Below are positions 32,301 through 40,772 of a DNA stretch of 64,000 nt, piece after piece. Position 1 is the first letter of the stretch; each line of letters begins with the position of its first letter. Origin of the DNA: Oscillibacter valericigenes (GTDB lineage Bacteria; Bacillota; Clostridia; Oscillospirales; Oscillospiraceae); NCBI RefSeq assembly GCF_016902445.1, contig NZ_JACSNX010000008.1:1-64000 (forward strand), given 5' to 3'. The position numbers were made by a program, and so were the translations under genes. The notes under the pieces are model-generated. The model was not told where the DNA came from. It worked only from the letters and a program-made list of their open reading frames with translations, and did no database searches.

Positions 32301-32981
32301 ATGGGCAAACGTGTCTATCTCTCCTATCTTCTGGATGAGGACAGCGTCGTCTGGCCGGGAGAGCCCACCGTCAGGATCGAGCAGGACACAAGCATCCGGC
32401 AAAACGGGTACAACTCCTTTAAGACAACGCTGCCCAACCACCACGGGACCCATATGGACGGCCCCGCTCACTTCAATCCCGACGGCCCCCGGCTGATGGA
32501 GCTCCCCATGGAGTACTTCTGCTTTGACCGCGTGGCAGCGGCGGATGTGCCCAAGGATCCGGGCGAGGGCATCGTCCCGGAGGACCTGAAGCCCTGGGAG
32601 GAGGCCATCCGGGCGGCGGATCTGCTGCTGCTGAAGACGGGCCTCTGCAAGATCCGGGACACGCAGCCCCGTGTCTATGAGGCTCAGGGAGCCTTTCTCA
32701 CCCCGGAGGTGTGCCGGTATCTGGTGGAGACCTTTCCGGATCTGAAGGCCATCGGGCTGGATTTCCTCTCTGTGGGGACGCCCGCCAACCAGCTGTCCAA
32801 ACAGGCTCACCGCATCCTGTTCGGATGCCACAACGGGAAGTACATCCCGGCCATCGAGGACATGGACCTGCGTCCGCTGTTTGAGACGGAGACCCCGCTG
32901 AAGTCTGTGATCGCGGCGCCTCTGCGGCTGGGAAAGGTCGACAGCAGCCAGGTGACGGTCATCGGCGAGTTCCGGGAGTGA
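32301..32981 (+). CDS. Cyclase-family (KynB-like) metal-dependent hydrolase
   Basis: The 226-residue protein has the defining motif HxGTHxDxPxH (HHGTHMDGPAHF, near residues 48-58), whose His and Asp residues bind zinc or manganese in kynurenine formamidase and isatin hydrolase relatives. The downstream VGTPANQLSKQAHRILFG region fits the fold. It is third in the gamma-lyase operon (AGGGGGTG ribosome site) and is closed by a strong terminator. It probably hydrolyses an N-formyl amide, cyclic amide or lactone generated from the same substrate; the true reaction is not evident. Confidence 0.82.
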   Translation: MGKRVYLSYLLDEDSVVWPGEPTVRIEQDTSIRQNGYNSFKTTLPNHHGTHMDGPAHFNPDGPRLMELPMEYFCFDRVAAADVPKDPGEGIVPEDLKPWEEAIRAADLLLLKTGLCKIRDTQPRVYEAQGAFLTPEVCRYLVETFPDLKAIGLDFLSVGTPANQLSKQAHRILFGCHNGKYIPAIEDMDLRPLFETETPLKSVIAAPLRLGKVDSSQVTVIGEFRE

Positions 32982-32996
32982 CCTTCTTGTAAAGTG

Positions 32997-33036
32997 ACAG
33001 CGCCCCAGCCAGCAGGCCGGGGCGCTGTGTCCTTTT
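32997..33036 (+). terminator. Terminator of the gamma-lyase operon
   Basis: ACAGCGCCCC-A-GCC pairs with GGC-C-GGGGCGCTGT around AGCA, followed by GTCCTTTT. Confidence 0.8.
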
Positions 33037-33087
33037 GCGCCGTTTTGGCGGCCGCAAGAGGAAAAATAAGGGAAACACGGCGGAGAA

Positions 33088-33118
33088 AAACCCTGAAACC
33101 ATTGCGGTTTCAGGGTTT
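33088..33118 (-). terminator. Terminator after tRNA-Ser
   Basis: AAACCCTGAAACC (33088-33100) pairs with GGTTTCAGGGTTT (33106-33118); the minus strand continues into TTTTTCTCC. It lies just past the tRNA 3' end. Confidence 0.85.
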
Positions 33119-33122
33119 CTTT

Positions 33123-33214
33123 TGGCGGAGAAGGAGGGATTCGAACCCTCGAGACCCTTTAGGGGCCTACATGATTTCCAATCATGCGCCCTCGACCAAC
33201 TAGGCGACTTCTCC
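33123..33214 (-). tRNA. tRNA-Ser (anticodon GGA)
   Basis: Read on the minus strand, a 92-base tRNA begins GGAGAAGTCGCCTAGTTGG. It has the anticodon arm CATGATT-GGA-AATCATG, a long class II variable arm (GCCCCTAAAGGGTC region), the T-arm GAGGGTTCGAATCCCTC and an encoded CCA end. The acceptor stem GGAGAAG/CTTCTCC pairs fully. GGA reads UCC and UCU serine codons. It has its own promoter and terminator. Confidence 0.95.
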
Positions 33215-33274
33215 ATGGCTGATCCAGTTTCACACAGGCTTCCATTGTACACTGCCAAAATCGACAGCGTTATT

Positions 33275-33302
33275 ATTATACCAGAGCTTTTTGAAAAGTC
33301 AA
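33275..33302 (-). promoter_or_regulatory. Promoter of tRNA-Ser
   Basis: Minus-strand TTGACT (complement of 33297-33302), a 16-base spacer and TATAAT (complement of 33275-33280) lie about 60 bases before the tRNA. Confidence 0.75.
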
Positions 33303-33331
33303 CCCCCCAAAAACGGAAAAAACGGATTTTG

Positions 33332-33360
33332 AAAAAAAGAGGAGGGCCGCAGCCCTCCTC
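33332..33360 (-). terminator. Terminator after the 59-residue peptide gene
   Basis: GAGGAGGGC and GCCCTCCTC pair around CGCA, and the minus strand continues with TTTTTTTC. Confidence 0.85.
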
Positions 33361-33368
33361 CCCGCGCC

Positions 33369-33548
33369 TCAGCGCATTTCGGAAACGATGCTGTCCACGG
33401 CATGGTCCACGGCGACACCCAGCTTGTGGATACTTTTCCCCACCTGTGTTTTCATGGGGTCCCTGCCGTAGGGCAGCATCATTCCCACAGCGGCGCCGGC
33501 CATGATCCCGGCGCCCATACCGACCCAAAATCCGGTACATAATCTCAT
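33369..33548 (-). CDS. Small single-span membrane protein of 59 residues
   Basis: An ATG with AAAGGAG nine bases upstream opens a frame starting MRLCTGFWVGMGAGIMAGAA, containing a glycine/alanine-rich membrane helix (about residues 7-26), then a soluble tail ending AVDHAVDSIVSEMR. It is shorter than common gene-calling cut-offs. A strong terminator directly follows its stop codon, which supports it as a real gene. It resembles small YtxH-type membrane proteins in layout; function is unknown. Confidence 0.75.
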   Translation of the reverse strand: MRLCTGFWVGMGAGIMAGAAVGMMLPYGRDPMKTQVGKSIHKLGVAVDHAVDSIVSEMR

Positions 33549-33615
33549 GATCAGTCACTCCTTTGCGGCCTGGGCGTAGTATGGCCTCTTTTCCGGGAAA
33601 AAACCGCGGCCTCAT

Positions 33616-33644
33616 TTGCCAAAAACCGTTATACACGGTATAAT
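33616..33644 (+). promoter_or_regulatory. Promoter of the phosphatase-GNAT fusion gene
   Basis: TTGCCA (33616-33621), a 17-base spacer and consensus TATAAT (33639-33644) end 41 bases before the start codon. Confidence 0.8.
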
Positions 33645-33685
33645 GAAAAAAACCATGAAAACGGGCCCGGCCCAAGGGAGGAACC

Positions 33686-34753
33686 ATGACCACGATCTAT
33701 CTGATCCGCCACGCAGAGGCGGAGGGAAACCTGTACCGCATCGCCCAGGGACAGGACAACAGCATCCTGACGGACCTGGGCTGGCAGCAGATCCGGGCGC
33801 TGGAGCGCCGCTTTGCGGAAATTCCCGTGGATGCGGTGTATGCCAGCGACCTCTACCGCACCTGCGCCACCGCCAGCGCCATTTACAGGCCCAAGGGGCT
33901 GCCCCTGCACCGGCGGCGGGATCTGCGGGAGATCTGCGTGGGCGTCTGGGAGCAGAAGACCTGGGGCGAGATCGCCCGGCGGGACCCGGAGCAGCTGGAG
34001 GACTTTAACCGCCGGCTGCACCTGTGGCACGTGGAGGGCGCAGAGACGCCCCAGGCAGTCCAGGCCCGCATGCTGGCCGCGGTGCGGGAGATCGCGGCGG
34101 CCAACGACGGGAGGACGGTGGCGGTGTTCTCCCACGGGTGCGCCATCCGGCTGACGCTGGCGGCGCTGCAGGGGATCCCGCTGGAGGAGCTGGGCCGGAC
34201 ACCCACCGGCAGCAACACGGCGGTGTCTCTGCTGCGGGCGGAGGGAGCGGACATCGAGGTGGTCTATCGGGACGACGCCCGCCACCTGACGGACCCCGCC
34301 TGCACCCGGGGGCTGACGCTGAAAAAGCGGGCCAACGGCCTGGAGCCGGGGCTGTATTTCGAGCCGCTGCCGCCGGAGCTGACGGAATTTCCCGCCGCCT
34401 GCGCCGGAAGGACGCCGGACCTGCCGGCATGCGCCGCCGTGCTGACGGGATATCTGAACGGGACGCCGGTTGGAGCGGTGGCCTTTGACGAAGGCCGGGA
34501 GGCCGCGGAGGGCTGCGGCTGGATCCCGCTGCTGGCGGTGGCGGAGCCGTGGCGGCGCCGGGGCTACGGCGTGCAGTTCATCGGACAGGCGGTGATGCAC
34601 TACCGCCCCCTGGGCCGGGACCGGCTGCGGCTGCCGGCGCCGGAGACCGAGGCCGCGGAGCGATTCTGCCGGGAATTCGGCTTTTCCCCGGCGGATGACG
34701 GCCGGGCCTGGGAAAAAGACATCGGATATGACCCGGAGTTTCTGGGGACGTGA
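33686..34753 (+). CDS. Histidine phosphatase-GNAT acetyltransferase fusion
   Basis: The 355-residue protein joins two domains. Residues 1 to about 205 form a phosphoglycerate-mutase-like histidine phosphatase: catalytic LIRHAEAEGN, YASDLYRTCATA, ELR-like Glu in RDLREICVG and SHGCAIRLTL. Residues of about 215-355 resemble a GNAT acetyltransferase, with acetyl-CoA pyrophosphate loop VAEPWRRRGYGVQFIGQA and a closing ERFCREFGFSP. Alpha-ribazole or small-molecule phosphate hydrolysis is plausible for the first half; the second half's acceptor is unknown. AGGGAGG precedes the start. The gene stands alone. Confidence 0.85.
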   Translation: MTTIYLIRHAEAEGNLYRIAQGQDNSILTDLGWQQIRALERRFAEIPVDAVYASDLYRTCATASAIYRPKGLPLHRRRDLREICVGVWEQKTWGEIARRDPEQLEDFNRRLHLWHVEGAETPQAVQARMLAAVREIAAANDGRTVAVFSHGCAIRLTLAALQGIPLEELGRTPTGSNTAVSLLRAEGADIEVVYRDDARHLTDPACTRGLTLKKRANGLEPGLYFEPLPPELTEFPAACAGRTPDLPACAAVLTGYLNGTPVGAVAFDEGREAAEGCGWIPLLAVAEPWRRRGYGVQFIGQAVMHYRPLGRDRLRLPAPETEAAERFCREFGFSPADDGRAWEKDIGYDPEFLGT

Positions 34754-34763
34754 TGAAGATACG

Positions 34764-34796
34764 GCAGGGGGCCGGAGCATCGCTCCGGCCCCCTGC
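34764..34796. terminator. Hairpin between convergent fusion gene and Nudix gene
   Basis: A perfect 15-bp stem (34764-34778 with 34782-34796) with a three-base loop lies between the two stop codons. T-tracts are poor on both sides, but position suggests a shared terminator. Confidence 0.6.
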
Positions 34797-34802
34797 TGGG
34801 TA

Positions 34803-35417
34803 TTATTCCAGATGACGGGCAATGTCCTGGGTCAGCCGGGCCGTCATGCCCCAGATGGCGTGGCCCTGCCAGTACCAGATGGGGATCTCCACCCGTCCCC
34901 GGTCCCACCGGTAGTCGGCGGGGATGCCCACGTGTTCATAGGGGAAGTCCCCCGGCACCTCCGGCAGCAGGGCATAGGCGTACTGCTCCGGCGGGGTCTG
35001 GCGGAAGAAGGACAGCGGGGCGGTGAACGTGGTCCCCACCTCCGCAGAGGAGGGGGCCATGGCGGCAAAGCCGGCGGCGGACACCAGGCCCAGCACCGGC
35101 TGCATGAGGAACCCGGCCTGATTGCAGATGAAGTCCGGCTTGCCCAGGATCTCGATCTCCCGCCGGGGGATGGCCAGCTCCTCCTCCGTCTCCCGGAGGG
35201 CGCACTGCTCCGGGGTCTCCCCCGCCTCCATGCGGCCGCCGGGGAAGCAGACCTCCCCGGGCTGACGGTGGAGGGCGGCTGCGCGGACCTCGTAGAGCAG
35301 GTGCAGGCCGTCCGGCCGCTCCACCAGGGGGCACAGGACGGCATAGCTGTGCCGGGCTCCCAGCAGGCCCGGGATATGGCCGCCGTAGTGGCGGCGCAGG
35401 CTCTCCAGCTCTCTCAC
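34803..35417 (-). CDS. Nudix hydrolase, CoA pyrophosphatase-like
   Basis: The 204-residue protein has a complete Nudix box, GGRMEAGETPEQCALRETEE, preceded by the CoA-pyrophosphatase feature LHRQPGEVCFPGG (UPF0035-like). This family (NudL/YeaB) hydrolyses coenzyme A or its oxidised forms to phosphopantetheine and 3',5'-ADP. It starts with GTG overlapping the stop of the diacylglycerol-kinase-like gene by four bases, so the two are translationally coupled. No signal peptide. Confidence 0.88.
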   Translation of the reverse strand: MRELESLRRHYGGHIPGLLGARHSYAVLCPLVERPDGLHLLYEVRAAALHRQPGEVCFPGGRMEAGETPEQCALRETEEELAIPRREIEILGKPDFICNQAGFLMQPVLGLVSAAGFAAMAPSSAEVGTTFTAPLSFFRQTPPEQYAYALLPEVPGDFPYEHVGIPADYRWDRGRVEIPIWYWQGHAIWGMTARLTQDIARHLE

Positions 35418-36301
35418 AGCAGCATCCTCAGCGCCCGCTGCCGGTTGGAGATCTCCACCACCGGCACGCTGGGGGCGTATTCCCCGTCCAGAGACCAGGG
35501 GAGCTCCTCCTCCGTCTCCAGCCGGAGGGAGGAGACGTGGCGGAACACCAGGCCGGGACTGTCGTACTGCTGGTTCAGCAGGGCCAGCACCAGGTTCTGC
35601 AGGTCAATGGCCGTCTTGGGACTGCGGACCAGCAGCATCTCGAATTTTCCGTCGTCCAGCACCACCCGCTCGGGGTCCAGCTTCATCAGCCCGCCGATGG
35701 AGGTGGAGTTGCACACGGCGCCGAACAGATAGTCCCCGTCCAGCACCTCATCGTCGGCGGTGAGGCGGATGTGATAAGGGCGGAGGGTGTTGAGATCCTT
35801 CATGCCCTCCAGGATATAGGCAAAGTGCCCCAGGGCGTTCTTGGCCGCCTGGGAGGCGGCGTAGGAGCTGCGGGTGAAGGCGCCGAAGGACGCCACGTAG
35901 ATGAAGCTCCGCTGGTTCCACTGGCCGATGTCCAGGGCCCGGACATTCCGCTGGGCGATCCGCTCGGCGGCCGCCGCCGGGTCCCGGGGGATCTGGAGGC
36001 TGGAGGCGAAGTCGTTGGTGGTCCCCTGGGGGAGATAGCCCAGAGGCGGGGGGGCGTCCAGCCGCATGAGGCCGGAGATGACCTCGTTCAGGGTCCCGTC
36101 TCCGCCGGCGGCAACGATCAGGTCATACGACTTCCCCTCTCGGGCCACAGTCTCGGCGGCATCCTCCGGGGCGGCGGTCTCATGGATCCGGATGAGATAG
36201 CCGGCGCCGGAGAGGATGGCCAGCGCGTCGAACAGCGGGCCGTGGGGCTTGTTGCGCCCGGCCCGGGGATTGAGAATGAACAGCAGCTTTTTTTCCTGCA
36301 A
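35414..36301 (-). CDS. Diacylglycerol kinase-family lipid kinase (YegS/BmrU-like)
   Basis: The product phosphorylates lipids such as diacylglycerol or undecaprenol-like acceptors with ATP. It has the catalytic-domain motifs ILNPRAG, VAAGGDGTLNEVISGL and LGYLPQGTTNDFASSL, and later DGKFEMLLVRSP. I chose the TTG at 36301 (protein begins LQEKKLLFILNP) because GGGAGG lies nine bases before it and upstream codons run through the promoter; it yields 295 residues, the normal length. It is followed by the overlapping Nudix gene. Confidence 0.85.
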   Translation of the reverse strand: MQEKKLLFILNPRAGRNKPHGPLFDALAILSGAGYLIRIHETAAPEDAAETVAREGKSYDLIVAAGGDGTLNEVISGLMRLDAPPPLGYLPQGTTNDFASSLQIPRDPAAAAERIAQRNVRALDIGQWNQRSFIYVASFGAFTRSSYAASQAAKNALGHFAYILEGMKDLNTLRPYHIRLTADDEVLDGDYLFGAVCNSTSIGGLMKLDPERVVLDDGKFEMLLVRSPKTAIDLQNLVLALLNQQYDSPGLVFRHVSSLRLETEEELPWSLDGEYAPSVPVVEISNRQRALRMLL

Positions 36302-36347
36302 ATGGGACACCTCCCGGTGGACAGTTTCATCAAACAGAATGCAAAAT

Positions 36348-36376
36348 AGTATAGCACGGCACCCGGCAGAATTCAA
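36348..36376 (-). promoter_or_regulatory. Promoter of the lipid kinase/Nudix pair
   Basis: Minus-strand TTGAAT (complement of 36371-36376), 17 bases, then TATACT (complement of 36348-36353), with an extended TGC before the -10. Confidence 0.75.
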
Positions 36377-36446
36377 TTGCATAAATATGGAGGAACTATG
36401 AACTTTTCGCACCCCGGCGCGCCCGGCACTTTTTTTGGGAAAAGCC

Positions 36447-36475
36447 TTGCAATCCCAGGGCCGTTCGTGTACAAT
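36447..36475 (+). promoter_or_regulatory. Promoter of the dipeptide ABC operon
   Basis: TTGCAA (36447-36452), a 17-base spacer and TACAAT (36470-36475) imply a leader of roughly 140 bases. In the leader CGTTAT/ATAACG forms a small hairpin and positions 36556-36587 can form a nested GTCAG..GGCGGA/TCCGCC..CTGAC structure. I recognise no known riboswitch class. Confidence 0.65.
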
Positions 36476-36619
36476 ACACCCTGGCGGGGAGAACGTTATA
36501 AAAATAACGCATCCCGCAAGGCTCCTGATAAAATTGAATAGAGCCGAACATTTCTGTCAGGGCGGACAGCTTCCGCCCAACACTGACTCGAAATGAGCAG
36601 TGATGCAAAGGAGAAAACC

Positions 36620-38170
36620 ATGAAGAAGAGGCTATTGGCACTCCTTCTTCTGACGGGCCTCCTGAGCGCCGCACTCACCGGATGCGGAGGCGGCAGCACA
36701 GAGCAGGCGTCAGAGGACGGACAGACAGCGGACGGCTCTACCGGAGCGCGGGCCCAGGCGAATGAGATCGTGGTGGGCATCGCGCAGGACCTGGACGAGA
36801 GTCTTGACCCTCACCTTGCGGTGGCGGCAGGAACCAAGGAGGTCATGTTCAACGTCTTCGAGGGACTGGTGAAGCCCACCCCCGAGGGAGAGTTGATCCC
36901 CGCGGTCGCTGACCATTACAAGATTTCTGAGGATCAGACCACGTACACCTTCACCCTGCGGGAAGGGGTACAGTTCCACAACGGCGATCCGGTAGAGATG
37001 CGGGATGTTGTATATTCCATCAAACGCTGCGCCGACGATTCAGAGGGCACGCCCCTGATCCCGGCGCTTTCTGCGATTTCCAGCATGGATGCGGACAGCA
37101 CCACACTGACCATCACCCTGGATCAGCCGGACAGTGAGTTCCTGTCCTATCTGACCCTGGCCATCCTGCCGGAGGACTATCCGGACCAGGCCACTGCCCC
37201 CGTGGGCACCGGGCCTTTCAAATTCGTGTCCCGGACGGCCCAGGACTCCATCGTCCTGGAGCGGTTCGACGGCTACTGGGGCACCCCGGCCCAGCTGGAC
37301 AAGGTGACCTTCCGGATCATCGAGAACGCGGACAGCCTGGTGATGAGCCTGCAGAGCGGGGCCATCGACATGTTCGCCCACCTGACCAGCACCCAGGTGG
37401 CCCAGCTGGGGGACGACTTCCAGGTGCTGGAGGGCACCATGAACCTGGTACAGGCCCTGTACCTGAACAACGCCGTGGAGCCCTTCAACAACGAGCTGGT
37501 GCGGCAGGCCCTGTGCTATGCCGTGGACAAGCAGCAGATCATCGATCTGGCCTTTGACGGGTACGGCAGCCCCATCGGCTCCAGCATGTATCCGGCCTTC
37601 CAGAAATATTTTGTGGAGGACCTGACAGACTATTACTCCTATGACCCGGACCTGGCCAGGGAGCTTCTGGCGGAGGCGGGGTATCCTGACGGGTTCTCCA
37701 TGACCATCACGGTCCCCTCCAACTACCAGCCCCACATCGACACCGCCACCGTGCTGGTGGAACAGCTGCGGGCGGTGGGCATCACAGCGGAGATCCAGCC
37801 GGTGGACTGGGGGACCTGGGTGGATGAGACTTACACCAACCGCCAGTTCCAGTCCACGGTGATCGGCGTGGACGCCTCCAACATGACCGCCCGGGCCCTG
37901 CTGGAGCGGTTCGTCTCCACGGCGGACGACAACTTTATCAACTATCAGAACGCGGACTATGACGCCCTGTTCCAGCAGGCCCAGGCCGCGGCGGACGACG
38001 CGGAGCAGACAGAGCTCTACAAGCAGATGGAGCGGAACCTGACAGAGCACGCCGCCAACGTCTACATCCAGGACCTGGCGGACCTGGTGGTCCTGCGGAA
38101 CGGCCTGGAGGGATATCAGTTCTATCCCATCTACGTGATGGACCTGTCCACGGTCCATTACACCGCATAA
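36620..38170 (+). CDS. Peptide ABC transporter substrate-binding lipoprotein
   Basis: The 516-residue family 5 binding protein captures peptides (or nickel/haem in relatives). It has a lipoprotein signal peptide with lipobox LTGC near residue 20, then ESLDPHLAVAAGTKEVMFNVFEGLV, YTFTLREGVQFHNGDPV and PVGTGPFKFVSR, all standard for DppA/OppA. The start at 36620 has AAAGGAG upstream. It heads an operon with two permeases, two ATPases and two further genes. A dipeptide-type substrate is the likeliest guess. Confidence 0.9.
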   Translation: MKKRLLALLLLTGLLSAALTGCGGGSTEQASEDGQTADGSTGARAQANEIVVGIAQDLDESLDPHLAVAAGTKEVMFNVFEGLVKPTPEGELIPAVADHYKISEDQTTYTFTLREGVQFHNGDPVEMRDVVYSIKRCADDSEGTPLIPALSAISSMDADSTTLTITLDQPDSEFLSYLTLAILPEDYPDQATAPVGTGPFKFVSRTAQDSIVLERFDGYWGTPAQLDKVTFRIIENADSLVMSLQSGAIDMFAHLTSTQVAQLGDDFQVLEGTMNLVQALYLNNAVEPFNNELVRQALCYAVDKQQIIDLAFDGYGSPIGSSMYPAFQKYFVEDLTDYYSYDPDLARELLAEAGYPDGFSMTITVPSNYQPHIDTATVLVEQLRAVGITAEIQPVDWGTWVDETYTNRQFQSTVIGVDASNMTARALLERFVSTADDNFINYQNADYDALFQQAQAAADDAEQTELYKQMERNLTEHAANVYIQDLADLVVLRNGLEGYQFYPIYVMDLSTVHYTA

Positions 38171-38221
38171 GTTCCATGCGCGGCAGAGCGTTTGCCGCGG
38201 TCCCGGAGGGGAGATGATGCC

Positions 38222-39172
38222 ATGAAGTACGTATGCAAGCGGATCTTGATGCTGCTGGTCACCATGGTCATCGTCTCCTTTCTGGCATTTGCGGCCTTTG
38301 ATCTGATCTCCGGCAGCCCCGCGGAGATCATGCTGGGCACCCAGGCCACGCCGGACCGGGTGGCGGAGCTGGAGGCCCAGCTGGGACTGGACCGGCCCTT
38401 CCTGGTGCGGTATGTCTCCTGGCTGGCGGGGTTCTTCACCGGGGACCTGGGGACCTCCTACAGCTACAGCCAGCCGGTGTGGGAGCTGATCGCCCCCAAG
38501 GTGGGCATTACCCTGTGGCTGAGCCTCATCAGCTTCCTGCTGATCGCCGTGGTGTCCGTCCCGGTGGGGCTGTGGGCCTCCCGGGGGCGGAGCCGGCTGG
38601 GAGACGCCGTGGGGACGGTGCTGGACCAGCTGTGCATGGCGGTGCCGCCGTTTTTCACCGGCATCCTCATCTCCTGGCTGTTCAGCATCACCCTCCACTG
38701 GTTCGTCCACGGCCAGTTCCCGGATCTGGGAACGGACCCGGCCGGGGCGCTCCAATATCTGTTCTTTGCCGCCGTGGCCATTGCCGTCCCCCGGATCGCC
38801 ATGACGGTGCGGATGCTCCGCTCCACCATCCAGGGGGAGATGCGGAAGGACTATGTCCGCACCGCCATCTCCCGGGGCAATGACCGCTCCGGCGTCCTGC
38901 GGCGCCACGTGCTGCGCAACGCCCTGGTGCCGGTGGTGACCTTCCTGGCCCAGACCATGGCGGAGATCGTGGCGGCCGGCATCGTGGTGGAGCAGGTGTT
39001 CGCCATCCCCGGGCTGGGGCGGCTGCTGGTGTCCTCCATCTCCAACCGGGACTATCCGGTGGTGCAGGCCATCGTGGTGATCCTGGCCTTCTGGGTGGTG
39101 CTGGCGGGCACGGCGGCGGACATCGTCAATCAGCGGATCGACCCCCGCCTGCGGCTGGGAGGTGCGTCATGA
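38222..39172 (+). CDS. Dipeptide ABC transporter permease, DppB type
   Basis: The 316-residue permease has the DppB opening YVCKRILMLLVTMVIVSFLA, PDRVAELEAQLGLDRPFLVRY, several membrane helices and the DppB-type end LVSSISNRDYPVVQAIVVILA. GGAGGGGAGATG lies before the ATG at 38222. Its stop codon overlaps the dppC-like start by four bases. Confidence 0.92.
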   Translation: MKYVCKRILMLLVTMVIVSFLAFAAFDLISGSPAEIMLGTQATPDRVAELEAQLGLDRPFLVRYVSWLAGFFTGDLGTSYSYSQPVWELIAPKVGITLWLSLISFLLIAVVSVPVGLWASRGRSRLGDAVGTVLDQLCMAVPPFFTGILISWLFSITLHWFVHGQFPDLGTDPAGALQYLFFAAVAIAVPRIAMTVRMLRSTIQGEMRKDYVRTAISRGNDRSGVLRRHVLRNALVPVVTFLAQTMAEIVAAGIVVEQVFAIPGLGRLLVSSISNRDYPVVQAIVVILAFWVVLAGTAADIVNQRIDPRLRLGGAS

Positions 39173-39981
39173 GACGGAAGATGAACGGATATCTCCTGGC
39201 GGGGCTGATCCTCACCGGCTTCATGGCGGCGCTGATCCTGACGGGCCTGGTGTGGACGCCCTATGACCCGGACGCCCTGATGGCAGGTCCCAAGCTGGAG
39301 GGGCCCTCCCTGGCCCACTGGCTGGGGACGGACAGCTTCGGCCGGGACATCTTCAGCCGGGTCCTCCGGGGCGCGGGCACCACCTTCCTCATCGCGGTGA
39401 GCACCGTGGCTGTTGGCGCGGTGTGCGGCACGGCGGTGGGAGCCTGCACCGGATACTTCGGCGGTCTGGTGGACGAGGCGCTGATGCGCTTCAACGACGC
39501 CATGACGGCCTTCCCCAGCATTCTGCTGGCTTTGGTGCTCATCAGCATCCTGGGGCCGGGGAACAAATACAATGTAGTGATCGCCCTGGGGCTGGTGTTC
39601 ATCCCCAGCTTTGCCCGGGTGACCCGGTCCGCCTTCGCCGCCCTGCGGGATGTGAACTATGTGAAAAGCGCCCGGCTGATGGGGGCCTCCAGCGGCCGCA
39701 TCCTGGTGCGGCAGATTTTGCCCAACACCATGCAGGTGCTGCTGCCGGCCATCACCATCGGCTTCAACAACGCGGTGCTGGCGGAGGCGTCCATGAGCTA
39801 TCTGGGTATCGGCGTCACGCCGCCGGACGCCTCCCTGGGCTATATGCTCTCGGAGGCACAGGGGATGCTGACCAGCGCCCCCTGGTACGCTCTGGGCACC
39901 GGCGGCGCCATCGTGCTGCTGATCTTCGGCGTGGGCCTCATCGGCGAGGGGCTGCAGCGCCGGGGCGGGGAGGTGTCCTGA
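39169..39981 (+). CDS. Dipeptide ABC transporter permease, DppC type
   Basis: The 270-residue permease carries the DppC block HWLGTDSFGRDIFSRVLRGA, FIPSFARVTRSAFAALRDVN and SARLMGASSGRILVRQILPN (EAA loop). It begins inside the end of the DppB gene and its stop overlaps the next start by one base (TGATG), showing tight translational coupling. Confidence 0.93.
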   Translation: MRRKMNGYLLAGLILTGFMAALILTGLVWTPYDPDALMAGPKLEGPSLAHWLGTDSFGRDIFSRVLRGAGTTFLIAVSTVAVGAVCGTAVGACTGYFGGLVDEALMRFNDAMTAFPSILLALVLISILGPGNKYNVVIALGLVFIPSFARVTRSAFAALRDVNYVKSARLMGASSGRILVRQILPNTMQVLLPAITIGFNNAVLAEASMSYLGIGVTPPDASLGYMLSEAQGMLTSAPWYALGTGGAIVLLIFGVGLIGEGLQRRGGEVS

Positions 39982-40772
39982 TGCTGGAGATCCAAGACCT
40001 GCATGTAAAATTTCACACCCGGCAGCGGGAGGCCGTGGCCGGCGTGTCCCTGACCATCCGCGACGGGGAGATCCTGGGCCTGGTGGGCGAATCCGGCTCC
40101 GGCAAGTCCGTCACCGCCATGAGCGTGGCGGGGCTGCTGCCCCGGAAGCAGTGCGACTTCTCCGGCCAGATCCTGTTGGACGGCGTGGAGCTGCTCCACG
40201 CGGATCGCAGTCTGCTGCGGAAGATCCAGGGAAAGGACATCGGCGTGGTGTTCCAGGAGCCGATGAGCGCCATGGACCCCCTGATGATCATCGGCCGCCA
40301 GGTGGAGGAGGTGTTGCGGATCCACACGGACCTCTCCCGGGAGGAGCGGCGGAGCCGTGCTCTGGAGGCCCTGGCGGCGGTGGAGCTGCCGGACCCGGAG
40401 GGCGTGTACCGGAAGTACCCCCACGAGCTCTCCGGCGGCATGCTGCAGCGGGCCATGATCGCCGCGGCCATTGTGGCCCGGCCCCGTCTGCTGCTGCTGG
40501 ATGAGCCCACCACGGCCCTGGACGTGACCATCCAGGCCCAGATCCTGGAGCTGCTGAAAAAGCTGAACCGGGAGTCCGGCATCTCCATGCTGTTCATCTC
40601 CCACAACCTGAACGTGGTGCGGAAGCTCTGCACCCGCACGGCGGTGATGCAGCGGGGCGTGCTGGTGGAGGAGGGGGACATCGAGACGGTGTTCCACCAC
40701 CCGCAAGACCCCTACACCCAGCGGCTGATCGCCGCCATTCCCACCCGGCACCGGAAGGGGGAGACACCATGA
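39981..40772 (+). CDS. Dipeptide ABC transporter ATPase, DppD type
   Basis: The 263-residue ATPase has Walker [12 protein letters not shown], the Q-loop [14 protein letters not shown], signature [12 protein letters not shown], Walker [13 protein letters not shown] and switch His ISHNLNV. It ends soon after the NBD (HRKGETP), lacking most of the roughly 60-residue C-terminal extension of DppD/OppD. It pairs with the next gene to drive the transporter. Confidence 0.92.
   Translation: MLEIQDLHVKFHTRQREAVAGVSLTIRDGEILGLVGESGSGKSVTAMSVAGLLPRKQCDFSGQILLDGVELLHADRSLLRKIQGKDIGVVFQEPMSAMDPLMIIGRQVEEVLRIHTDLSREERRSRALEALAAVELPDPEGVYRKYPHELSGGMLQRAMIAAAIVARPRLLLLDEPTTALDVTIQAQILELLKKLNRESGISMLFISHNLNVVRKLCTRTAVMQRGVLVEEGDIETVFHHPQDPYTQRLIAAIPTRHRKGETP

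Noticed and set aside
36556-36587. Possible riboswitch in the leader of the dipeptide ABC operon
   Set aside because: A nested hairpin is present, but no known riboswitch core and no terminator/antiterminator pair could be recognised.
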